Below are positions 43,654 to 51,482 of a stretch of DNA of 64,000 nt, piece after piece. The DNA lies in NCBI GenBank assembly GCA_965250245.1, contig OZ252296.1, positions 1,302,001 through 1,366,000 of the forward strand. Reading direction: 5' to 3'. A program made the translations under genes and the position numbers. Below the pieces are notes generated by a model. The model saw nothing but the letters and a program-made list of their open reading frames with translations. It made no database searches and was not told the DNA's origin. Every line of letters starts with the position of its first letter. Position 1 is the first letter of the stretch. The DNA comes from JABDIP01 sp965250245. GTDB taxonomy: Bacteria; Pseudomonadota; Alphaproteobacteria; DSM-16000; Inquilinaceae.

Positions 43654-44868
43654 GTGGCGAATGTCCTGAAACCCGGCACCGCGGAGCAGGTGCTGGATGC
43701 GGTGCGCTGGGCGGCGGCGGAGGAAGTGCCGCTGGAGATCGTCGGCGCCGGCAGCAAGCGGGCACTGGGCCGGCCCTTCCAGGCCGATCACGGTCTCGAC
43801 CTGTCGGACCTGTCCGGCATTTCCCTTCATGAGCCGGAGGAGCTGGTCATGTCCGCCGGGCCCGGCACGCCGCTGGCGGACATCGAGGCGGCGCTCGCGG
43901 CCGCCAATCAGCAGCTCGCCTTCGAGCCGCCGGATCTCGGGCCGCTGCTGGGCTCCGAGGCGGGCCGGTCGACCATCGGCGGCGTGTTTGCCTGCAACCT
44001 GGCCGGCTCGCGCCGCATCAAGGCCGGAGCGGCGCGCGACCACCTGCTGGGACTGCACGCGGTCAGCGGCCGGGGCGAGGCCTTCAAGACCGGCGGCCGG
44101 GTGGTCAAGAACGTCACCGGCTACGATGTCTGCAAGCTGATGACCGGCGCGTTCGGCACGCTCGGCATCTTCACCGACCTGACCTTCAAGGTCCTGCCCG
44201 CGCCCGAGTCGTGCTCCACGATCGCGCTGTCCGGCCTGTCCGACGCGGACGCCATCGCGGCGCTGACCGAGGCATTGCAGAGTCCCTACGACGTGTCCGG
44301 CGCGGCGCATCTGCCGGCGGCGGTGAACACCACAGCGGACGACGGCGCGCTGACGCTGGTGCGGCTGGAGGGTTTTGCCGCCTCCGTTGCCTCGCGAGCG
44401 CAGGGACTGACCAAGGCGCTGGCCCGCTTTGGCACGACCCGGTCGATCGACGATGCGCACTCCCGGACGCTCTGGCGGCAGATCCGCGATGTGGCCCCGT
44501 TCGCCAATGGCATGGCGGCCGGCCGCGATGTCTGGAAGGTCTCCGTCCCGCCGGCCGCCGGGCCCGGCGTTGCCGCTGCGATCTCCGGCGCCACCGGGGC
44601 CGATTACTTTTTCGACTGGGGCGGTGGCCTGATCTGGTTGGCCGTTGCGACACACGACTATGCCGTCGGCATCGCTGAGGTCATGCGGGCGTCCATCGCC
44701 GATTGCGGTGGCCATGCCACGATGATCCGGGCCGCCGAGGCGACCCGCGCCGCGGTCGACGTCTTCCAGCCGCAGCCGGCGCCGCTGGCGGCCCTCACGG
44801 CGCGGGTCAAGGACAGCTTCGATCCGAAGCGCATCCTCAACCCCGGCCGGATGTATGCCGGTGTCTGA
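43654..44868 (+). CDS. glcE: Glycolate oxidase FAD-binding subunit GlcE
   Basis: The 404-residue second FAD subunit has a PCMH-type domain with EIVGAGSKRALGRP, PGTPLADIEAALAAANQQLAFEPPD (core LADIEAALAAANQQLAF), and STIGGVFACNLAGSRRI. It starts at GTG 43654, four bases after glcD, and ends in KRILNPGRMYAGV. It forms the glycolate oxidase complex with GlcD and GlcF. Its stop is overlapped by the next gene, so the operon is translationally coupled. Confidence 0.93.
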   Translation: MANVLKPGTAEQVLDAVRWAAAEEVPLEIVGAGSKRALGRPFQADHGLDLSDLSGISLHEPEELVMSAGPGTPLADIEAALAAANQQLAFEPPDLGPLLGSEAGRSTIGGVFACNLAGSRRIKAGAARDHLLGLHAVSGRGEAFKTGGRVVKNVTGYDVCKLMTGAFGTLGIFTDLTFKVLPAPESCSTIALSGLSDADAIAALTEALQSPYDVSGAAHLPAAVNTTADDGALTLVRLEGFAASVASRAQGLTKALARFGTTRSIDDAHSRTLWRQIRDVAPFANGMAAGRDVWKVSVPPAAGPGVAAAISGATGADYFFDWGGGLIWLAVATHDYAVGIAEVMRASIADCGGHATMIRAAEATRAAVDVFQPQPAPLAALTARVKDSFDPKRILNPGRMYAGV

Positions 44869-45331
44869 CATGGCGGATCCGCACGCAGCCACGGAAGACG
44901 GTGCCGCTGCTCAAAGCGGTCTCGGACCGCGACCGACGACGCTCTACAACGGCGCTTGCCCGGTCTGCGGACCGGAGGTGCGGCGCTACCAGCGGCTCGA
45001 CGCGCGCCATGGCGGCGATCTCGGATGGCGGGACATCGCACGGGACCCGGCGGTGCTTGAGGACCTCGGGCTCGATCTTGAGGACGTGAAGGAGCGCCTG
45101 CACGTGGTCGACGCCGAGGGGCGTATCCATATCGGGGTCGACGCCTTCGTGGTGCTGTGGGCCGAGCTTCCCGGACATCGCTGGCTTTCGGCCGTGATCA
45201 GGGCGCCGGTAATCCATCCCGTGGCCCGCTTCGTCTACGACCGCATCCTGGCGCCGGCGCTCTATCGCTGGAACCGGTATCGCGACCGCCGTCGGGCGGC
45301 TGGACGCACGCCGGTCGAAGGGCAAGGATAG
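44855..45331 (+). CDS. DCC-family thiol-disulfide oxidoreductase (DUF393) within the glc operon
   Basis: The 158-residue protein has the DCC-type N-terminal motif YNGACPVCGPEVRRY (CxxC near residues 35-38), and a C-terminal segment ALYRWNRYRDRRRAAG. DUF393 proteins are predicted thiol-disulfide oxidoreductases of unknown partner. It overlaps glcE by 14 bases if the ATG at 44855 is used; an ATG at 44870 is the alternative. Insertion between glcE and glcF is unusual for a glc operon and suggests a role in Fe-S or cofactor maintenance of GlcF (inference). Confidence 0.85.
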   Translation: MPVSDMADPHAATEDGAAAQSGLGPRPTTLYNGACPVCGPEVRRYQRLDARHGGDLGWRDIARDPAVLEDLGLDLEDVKERLHVVDAEGRIHIGVDAFVVLWAELPGHRWLSAVIRAPVIHPVARFVYDRILAPALYRWNRYRDRRRAAGRTPVEGQG

Positions 45332-45337
45332 CCGGCG

Positions 45338-46681
45338 ATGCAGACCAACTTCACCCTGGCGCAGCTGGCCGACGCGGCGGTCGCGGAGAGCGAGAAGATC
45401 CTGCGCACCTGCGTGCATTGCGGCTTCTGCCTCGCCACCTGCCCGACCTATGTGCTGCTCGGCGACGAGCTCGACAGCCCGCGCGGGCGCATCTACCAGA
45501 TCAAGGACATGCTGGAGAACGACCGGCCGGCGCCGGTGAGCGTGGTCAAGCATCTCGACCGATGCCTGTCCTGCCTCTCCTGCATGACCACCTGTCCCTC
45601 GGGCGTGCACTACATGCATCTGGTCGACCATGCCCGGATCCATGTCCAGCGCACCCATCGCCGGCCCTGGGCGGACCGGGCCCTGCGCGGCCTGCTGGCG
45701 TTCATGCTGCCCTATCCGGGCCGGTTCCGGCTGGCGCTGATCGGCGCCTGGTTCGGCCGGCCCTTCGCCGGGCTGATGCCGGGCCGGCTCAAGGCCATGC
45801 TGGCCCTGGCGCCGAAGCGCCTGGCCCGGCGCAGCCCGGTCGACCGGCCGCAGGTCATTCCCGCGGAGGGGCCGCGCCGCAAGCGGGTGGCGCTGCTGAA
45901 CGGCTGTGCCCAGCCGGCGCTGGCGCCGCAGATCAACGAAGCCACAGTCCGGCTGCTGACCCGGCACGGTGTCGAGGTGGTTGTGGCCGAAGGGGCCGGC
46001 TGCTGCGGCGCCCTGACCCACCACATGGGCCGGGAGCACGACTCCCATGTCAGCGCCAAGGCCAATATCGCCGCTTGGTCGCGCGAGATGGACGAGTACG
46101 GCGGGCCGGGACTGGACGCGGTGGTCATCAACACCTCGGGCTGCGGCACCACGGTCAAGGATTACGGCTTCATGCTGCGCGAGGATGCCGAATGGGCCGA
46201 ACGGGCGGAGAAGGTGTCCGCCATCGCCCGGGACGTCAGCGAATTCATGGCCGACCTCGGCCTCGCCGCGCCGTCGGTGGAGACCGGCCACCGGGTCGCC
46301 TACCATTCCGCCTGTTCCATGCAGCACGGCCAGCGCATCCGAACCCAACCCAAGGAGCTATTGACGGCTGCCGGCTTCACGGTGGCCGAGGTGCCCGAGG
46401 CGCATCTGTGCTGCGGCTCCGCCGGCACCTACAACCTGTTGCAGCCGGAGATCGCCGGGCGCCTCAGGGACCGCAAGGTCGCCAATATCGAGCGCACCCA
46501 GCCGCAGCTGATCGCCGCCGGCAATATCGGCTGCATGACCCAGATCGCGTCCGGCACGGCTTTGCCGGTGGTGCACACCGTCGAGCTGCTCGACTGGGCC
46601 ACCGGCGGGCCGAAGCCGGCGGCGCTGTCCGGGTTGGTGAAGTCCGCACCTGGCATGCCGGCCGGCCGAACGGTGGCCTGA
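45338..46681 (+). CDS. glcF: Glycolate oxidase iron-sulfur subunit GlcF
   Basis: The 447-residue protein has two ferredoxin-like [4Fe-4S] motifs, C25-x2-C28-x2-C31-x3-C35 (CVHCGFCLATC) and C76-x2-C79-x2-C82-x3-C86 (CLSCLSCMTTC), followed by two CCG domains (GAGCCGALTHH, HLCCGSAGTYN). It transfers electrons from the FAD subunits to the membrane quinone pool. It follows the DCC gene by six bases. All cysteine ligands are present. Confidence 0.95.
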   Translation: MQTNFTLAQLADAAVAESEKILRTCVHCGFCLATCPTYVLLGDELDSPRGRIYQIKDMLENDRPAPVSVVKHLDRCLSCLSCMTTCPSGVHYMHLVDHARIHVQRTHRRPWADRALRGLLAFMLPYPGRFRLALIGAWFGRPFAGLMPGRLKAMLALAPKRLARRSPVDRPQVIPAEGPRRKRVALLNGCAQPALAPQINEATVRLLTRHGVEVVVAEGAGCCGALTHHMGREHDSHVSAKANIAAWSREMDEYGGPGLDAVVINTSGCGTTVKDYGFMLREDAEWAERAEKVSAIARDVSEFMADLGLAAPSVETGHRVAYHSACSMQHGQRIRTQPKELLTAAGFTVAEVPEAHLCCGSAGTYNLLQPEIAGRLRDRKVANIERTQPQLIAAGNIGCMTQIASGTALPVVHTVELLDWATGGPKPAALSGLVKSAPGMPAGRTVA

Positions 46682-46715
46682 TGGCCTGGTTTCCACCGAG
46701 GGGAGGCGAAGTCCG

Positions 46716-47090
46716 TTGCCGAAACTGACGATCGCGGCAGGCGGCGTGAGCATCGTCGCCGAGCTGCTCGACACCCCGACCGCGGCGGCGCTGTACGAGG
46801 CCGCGCCGTTCACCGCCTCGGCCAGCACCTGGGGCGAGGAGGTGTATTTCTCGACCCCGGTCAGCGCGGCCCGCGAGGAGCACGCCAAGGCGGTCGTTGA
46901 GCCCGGCGAGATCGCCTTCTGGCCCGATGGTGATGCGATCGCGATCGGTTTCGGGCCGACCCCGATCTCCCAGGGCGACGAAATCCGCCTGGCAAGCCCG
47001 TGCAACATCTGGGCCCGCACCGCTGACGATGTCCGCAGCCTGGCCGTCGTGGCCCAGGGCGATCCGGTCTCCGTGGAGCGGCTGGACTGA
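46716..47090 (+). CDS. Cyclophilin-like-fold protein (DUF3830/TM1367-like) at the end of the glc operon
   Basis: The 124-residue beta-rich protein resembles small cyclophilin-like proteins (AALYEAAPFTASASTWGEEVYF, VEPGEIAFWPDGDAIAIGFGPTP), which lack known peptidyl-prolyl isomerase activity. It starts at TTG 46716 with GGAGG upstream, 34 bases after glcF. The function is unknown. Its presence in the operon suggests a link to the glycolate complex or its substrate, but this may be incidental. Confidence 0.75.
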   Translation: MPKLTIAAGGVSIVAELLDTPTAAALYEAAPFTASASTWGEEVYFSTPVSAAREEHAKAVVEPGEIAFWPDGDAIAIGFGPTPISQGDEIRLASPCNIWARTADDVRSLAVVAQGDPVSVERLD

Positions 47091-47135
47091 GCCGAATTGC
47101 GGGCTCGGCGCGGCAGCGCCATACTTGGCGGCATC

Positions 47136-47687
47136 ATGCGTCAGCTGGTTTGGTGTTTGTGTTGTCTGTTGCTGGCCGGAACGCCGGCGTTTGCGGACCA
47201 GTTCGATCCCCGGCTGGACGATCTGTTCGCAAGGCTGGCCGCAGCGGGCGACCGCCAGGAGGCGTCCCGGATCGGCTTCGCGATCCGCGACATCTGGCGC
47301 ATCTATGACGGCGACAGCTATGACGTCGTCGAGTTCCTCAATCGCGGCGGCCGGGCCGCGGCCCGCGGCGAGGACGATCTGGCGGAGCTCGCCTTCGGCG
47401 GCGTCATCCGCCGCGCCCCGAACTTCGTCGAGGGCTGGCACCAGCGCGGCCGACAGCGCTTCCGGACCGGCGATCTGTCCGGCGCGGTCGCCGATCTGAG
47501 ATTTGCCGTCGGGCTGGAGCCCCGCCATTTCGACGCGCTGGCCGCGCTCGGCGAATGCTATGTCGCGCTCTCGGAGCCGGAACGGGCGCTGGCCGCCTTC
47601 GAGGCGGCGCTGGCGATCCATCCGCATCTTGCCGTCGCCGAGGAGCAGGCAGCGGCGCTGCGCCGGTTGCTCGGGGACCCGATCTAG
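47136..47687 (+). CDS. Exported TPR-repeat protein 1
   Basis: The 183-residue protein has a signal peptide MRQLVWCLCCLLLAGTPAFA and then three to four TPR-like helices ending DALAALGECYVALSEPERALAAFEAALAI (core LAALGECYVALSEPERAL). Its C-terminal region is shared with the next gene. ATG 47136 gives a clean signal peptide; an upstream frame would add 13 residues. It probably acts in the periplasm as a protein-interaction scaffold. Confidence 0.82.
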   Translation: MRQLVWCLCCLLLAGTPAFADQFDPRLDDLFARLAAAGDRQEASRIGFAIRDIWRIYDGDSYDVVEFLNRGGRAAARGEDDLAELAFGGVIRRAPNFVEGWHQRGRQRFRTGDLSGAVADLRFAVGLEPRHFDALAALGECYVALSEPERALAAFEAALAIHPHLAVAEEQAAALRRLLGDPI

Positions 47688-47765
47688 CCTGCAACGCGCA
47701 TCATGGTCGCGCGGAGTTGATCGGGCGTCCCTTGCCGCCGGCCGGCCGCCGGCCATACTGACTGC

Positions 47766-48326
47766 ATGCGCTTCCGGATCGCCGCGTCTGTCTGTCTCCT
47801 GGGCTGTGCCTTGGCCGCCGGCGCCTTGGCCGATCAGACCGACCAGAGGCTCGATGGCCTGTTCGAGCGGCTGCAGACGACGGGCAGCAGCTCCGAGGCG
47901 CGGTTCCTGGAATCGCAAATCTGGACGATCTGGTTCGCCTATGACGGGGACGACCCAATGGTGACGCGGCTGATGGGGGAGGCCGCCGCGGCCATGAACC
48001 TGCGCGATCAGGGCCAGGCCGAACGGCTCCTGACCCAGGTCACGGAGCTGGCGCCGAATTTCGCCGAGGGTTGGAACCGACGCGCCACCTCCCGCTATCT
48101 CGCCGGCGACTACACCGGATCGGTGGCCGACATACAGAGAACGCTGGAACTGGAACCCAGGCATTTCGGGGCGCTGTCCGGGCTTGGCCTGATCTACACC
48201 GCGCTGGAGGATCCGGAGCGCGCAATGGCCGCTTTCGAGGCGGCGCTGGAGGTCAATCCGCACCTGCCCGGCGCGCGGGCCAATATCGAGCACCTGCGCG
48301 GCCTGCTCGACGGCGACCCGATCTAG
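47766..48326 (+). CDS. Exported TPR-repeat protein 2 (paralogue of protein 1)
   Basis: The 186-residue protein starts with signal peptide MRFRIAASVCLLGCALAAGALA and has TPR helices with AERLLTQVTELAPNFAEGW and FEAALEVNPHLPGARANIEHLR, the same pattern as the preceding gene (PNFVEGWHQRG, EPRHFDALAAL). The two arose by tandem duplication, and both end in LLGDPI or LDGDPI. The gap is 78 bases. Function unknown; they lie immediately before an exported BNR-type protein. Confidence 0.82.
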   Translation: MRFRIAASVCLLGCALAAGALADQTDQRLDGLFERLQTTGSSSEARFLESQIWTIWFAYDGDDPMVTRLMGEAAAAMNLRDQGQAERLLTQVTELAPNFAEGWNRRATSRYLAGDYTGSVADIQRTLELEPRHFGALSGLGLIYTALEDPERAMAAFEAALEVNPHLPGARANIEHLRGLLDGDPI

Positions 48327-48331
48327 AGGCC

Positions 48332-49984
48332 ATGGCCGGTCCGGGGCGCGGCGTGCCGACACTGGAAATCTTGGCGCCTGCCATCCGCCGGACCATCCGC
48401 AACGGGCTGGCCGCGGCGCTGCTGGTCATCATTCATACCGCTTCTGCCCAGGCGCAGGACGAACTGCCGCTTCTGGCGCAGATCGGGCCGTGGCCGGTGC
48501 TGTCGTCGCCGATCGGCTTCGACGGGCGGCTGTGGTTCGTCAACAGCGTCAAATGGCGCAACCACAACTCCGCCGACCTCTACAGCTACGATCCGGCAAC
48601 CGGCGCGGTCCGCTACGAGCGGCATCTGTTCAGCCAGGATGGCGGCTTGCCCCTGGTTGCGGGGGGCCGGCTCTTCCTGCCTTACGAGGACGCCCGGTTC
48701 AGCCTGGGATGGGGCCATTTCCTGGTCACCGACGGGGAGCGCTGGGAGCTTGGGACCATCCCCAACGGGCAGATCTTCCACACCCATGCGATGGCCGAAC
48801 TCGGCGGCCGCCTGGTCGCGGCGACCTCGGCGTGGCGCGCCGGGCTGCAGGTATCGGAGGATGGTGGCCTGACCTGGACGCAGGTCTATGACCATCCCAC
48901 GCCGGACCGCCGGGTGAGCCGTATCGTCGAGCTGGCCGTCATCGGCGACCTGATGCTGGGCTATCTGATCCAGGGGCAGGAGCGCCGGCTGCTGCGGTTC
49001 GACGGAGCGGCCGTCTCGGGCGTTCCGGGCTGGCCGGACGGCAATGCGGTCCTCGGCCTCACTGTGCGCGACGGGGTGGCTTTCGCGGCCGTGCGCGAGG
49101 CCGATGGCGACGCGATCTGGCAGACCGACGGCCGGTCGAGCCGCCGCATCGCCGGCCCGAGCACCGGCTGGCGCCTGACCGACATCGCCGCCGATGACGG
49201 CGGCCTCTGGGCGGTTGGCGGCGGACCGGATGGCGGCCGCGTGTGGCGCAGCACTGACGGCGCCGATTGGACGCCGGCCTGGACCGTCCTGGGCGGCCGG
49301 CCGGTGGCGCTGGCGCCCTTTGCCGGCGATCTCTACGTGCTGGGCGAGGCGGAGGCCGGCGGATTGCTCTGGGGGCCAAGGCCCCCGGCCGCGACGGAGT
49401 CCGCCGCCGCGCCGGACTGGCCGACGGCGCCGGCTCTGGATGTAGAACCGGACGCCATCGACGCGCTTGACCAGGTGCTTGCCGAGCCTGGTGCCGGCAC
49501 AGGCCGGGCGGGCATTCGGGACATGATCTTCGCGCTGTCCGGGTCGAAGGGCGCCGGGCCGGTCTTTGCGGACCGGCTGATGCTCGACGGGCCGGATCGG
49601 TCCGTAGGGTTGATCGGCGGCCGCGTCACCATCTCGTCCAAGACACTGCGCCGCTGGCAACTGCTCTGGGGCATGACGCTGGCTGGCGAAGGACATGTCC
49701 CCACGGAATTGATCGCTGAGCCCTGGACGGCGCCGCAGAACAACGCCGAAAAGTATTTCAACAGTCCGCCGGCCGCCATGCGTGCCGCCGCGGCGATCGG
49801 TCAGGACGATCGGGCGACCATCGATGCCTTGATCGCGCGGCTGGCCCGAGAGGAAGACCCGTTGTGGCTGCGTGGCGACGCCATCGGCGCGCTGACCGAG
49901 CTCACAGGACAGCGTTTCGCCTTTGATTTCGGGGCTTGGCGGGCGTGGTGGTCGGTGGCGCGCGACGACTGGCAGTCCGGATAG
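48332..49984 (+). CDS. Exported BNR/Asp-box beta-propeller-like protein
   Basis: The 550-residue protein has a hydrophobic N-terminal segment (about 28-45, ending ASAQAQDE) consistent with export. The following domain shows Asp-box/BNR patterns such as SEDGGLTWTQVYD and STDGADWTPAWT. The C-terminus is helical, ending WRAWWSVARDDW. It starts at ATG 48332, six bases after the second TPR gene, so the three genes may form an operon. Function unknown; ligand binding is plausible. Confidence 0.75.
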   Translation: MAGPGRGVPTLEILAPAIRRTIRNGLAAALLVIIHTASAQAQDELPLLAQIGPWPVLSSPIGFDGRLWFVNSVKWRNHNSADLYSYDPATGAVRYERHLFSQDGGLPLVAGGRLFLPYEDARFSLGWGHFLVTDGERWELGTIPNGQIFHTHAMAELGGRLVAATSAWRAGLQVSEDGGLTWTQVYDHPTPDRRVSRIVELAVIGDLMLGYLIQGQERRLLRFDGAAVSGVPGWPDGNAVLGLTVRDGVAFAAVREADGDAIWQTDGRSSRRIAGPSTGWRLTDIAADDGGLWAVGGGPDGGRVWRSTDGADWTPAWTVLGGRPVALAPFAGDLYVLGEAEAGGLLWGPRPPAATESAAAPDWPTAPALDVEPDAIDALDQVLAEPGAGTGRAGIRDMIFALSGSKGAGPVFADRLMLDGPDRSVGLIGGRVTISSKTLRRWQLLWGMTLAGEGHVPTELIAEPWTAPQNNAEKYFNSPPAAMRAAAAIGQDDRATIDALIARLAREEDPLWLRGDAIGALTELTGQRFAFDFGAWRAWWSVARDDWQSG

Positions 49985-50171
49985 TCACTAGCGATTGAGC
50001 TTCGACGACGGGATTTCGCTTACGCTCGTGGCCGAGGAGCCACTGGGCACACCGGAAGCCGATCTTCGACGGATATTGGGGGCCGAGCGTGATCAACTCT
50101 TTTCCGAATTCATCCCGGCGACTGTCTATCTTTTCCATTTTTGGTAGCATCGCCAAATCTAGGTCGAAAGC

Positions 50172-51479
50172 GTGGACTTCCAGTTTGACGCAACTATGGG
50201 GGGTGCCATTAGCTCCTTTCGCTTTCTCCATGCGGCTGACATTCATCTCGACAGCCCACTGACCGGTTTGGCGCACCTTGAGCGAAGGTTAGCTGAACGC
50301 ATTCGAACAGCACCACGCGCCGCATTTGAGGCCCTAGTCGAGCGCGTGATTCGAGACCAAGTGGACTTTCTCATTATCGCTGGCGACCTATATGACGGTA
50401 GCTGGCGCGACTACAAGACTGGGCTGTATTTCGCCGAGCAGATGGGGCTGCTCAATCAGGCTGGCATTCGCGTGTTCGTCCTGCATGGTAATCATGACGC
50501 GGAAAGCCAAATCACCAAACCCCTGAAGCTGCCGGAGAATGTTCGAGTTTTTGGCACTTCGCATGCAGAGACGTTTCAAATAGACGATTTAGATGTCGCC
50601 TTGCATGGTCATAGTTTTCCCGAAAAATCCGTTACGGACAACCTGGTGCCGGGCTACCCGATGCCAATACAAGGCGCCTTCAACATCGGAGTGCTCCACA
50701 CAGCTTTGGGCGGTATGGGCAATCACGCCAACTACGCGCCCTGCCATCTGGATGAGCTTTTGGCCAAGGGATACGATTACTGGGCGCTGGGCCATGTGCA
50801 TCAGAGAGCGGTGCTGAATGAGCGGCCACATGTCGTGTTTCCAGGCAATCTCCAGGGACGTCATGTCCGCGAGACTGGTCCCAAGGGCGCAAGCTTGGTC
50901 ACGGTGGAGGACGGAGAGGTTGTCGATGTCGCCGCGCTAACACTAGACGTAGTGCGTTGGGCGGTGCTCGATGTGGACGTTGCGGCGGCGAGCAACACTG
51001 CGGATGTCGTCGATCTGATTGGGGAAGCCCTGTCGCAGGCTGCAGGGGGAGCGGACGGGCGACTGCTGTCCGTGCGGATTGTGCTGCAGGGCTCCACCGA
51101 ATTGCATAGTCGGCTGGTAACGGATGTCGAATATCTGTTAGCTGACGCGCGGGCTACTGCGGTTGGTCTTGGCGACCAAGTCGCGTGGGTGGAACGCGTG
51201 GTGGTTCGGACCATCCCGGTCGTCGATACTGCGGCAATCGCCGCCAGCGAGGACACTCTTGGTGACCTCCAGCGCATGCTTATGGAGGCCGTCGAAGACA
51301 AGGAATTGCTCGAGCAGTTGAAGGCAGATATCGGTCTATTGATCGGCAAGCTGCCTCACGAATTGCGCACTATTTCCGAAGACGAAGTGCTCAGTGCCGC
51401 AATAGAAAACGATTACTCGGCACTGGTCGAGCGGGTGACGCCTTACCTCAATGCACAGCTGACGGCAGAGGGTGGGTAG
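50172..51479 (+). CDS. SbcD/YhaO-type DNA repair metallophosphoesterase
   Basis: The 435-residue protein has the five Mre11/SbcD phosphoesterase motifs: HAADIHLDSPL, IIAGDLYDG, LHGNHD, HTAL and WALGHVHQ. Family members are Mn-dependent nucleases that work with an SMC-like ATPase on DNA ends. The start is GTG 50172 with AGGT about nine bases upstream; an ATG eight codons later (50196) is also possible. It is followed after 3 bases by the YhaN-like gene. Base composition is clearly more AT-rich than the flanking genes. Confidence 0.9.
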   Translation: MDFQFDATMGGAISSFRFLHAADIHLDSPLTGLAHLERRLAERIRTAPRAAFEALVERVIRDQVDFLIIAGDLYDGSWRDYKTGLYFAEQMGLLNQAGIRVFVLHGNHDAESQITKPLKLPENVRVFGTSHAETFQIDDLDVALHGHSFPEKSVTDNLVPGYPMPIQGAFNIGVLHTALGGMGNHANYAPCHLDELLAKGYDYWALGHVHQRAVLNERPHVVFPGNLQGRHVRETGPKGASLVTVEDGEVVDVAALTLDVVRWAVLDVDVAAASNTADVVDLIGEALSQAAGGADGRLLSVRIVLQGSTELHSRLVTDVEYLLADARATAVGLGDQVAWVERVVVRTIPVVDTAAIAASEDTLGDLQRMLMEAVEDKELLEQLKADIGLLIGKLPHELRTISEDEVLSAAIENDYSALVERVTPYLNAQLTAEGG

Positions 51480-51482
51480 GCG

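Noticed and set aside
49902..50276. 124-residue frame on the minus strand between the BNR protein and the YhaO gene
   Set aside because: It overlaps the ends of both flanking genes, has no recognisable domain or ribosome site, and its right end is antisense to the YhaO start.
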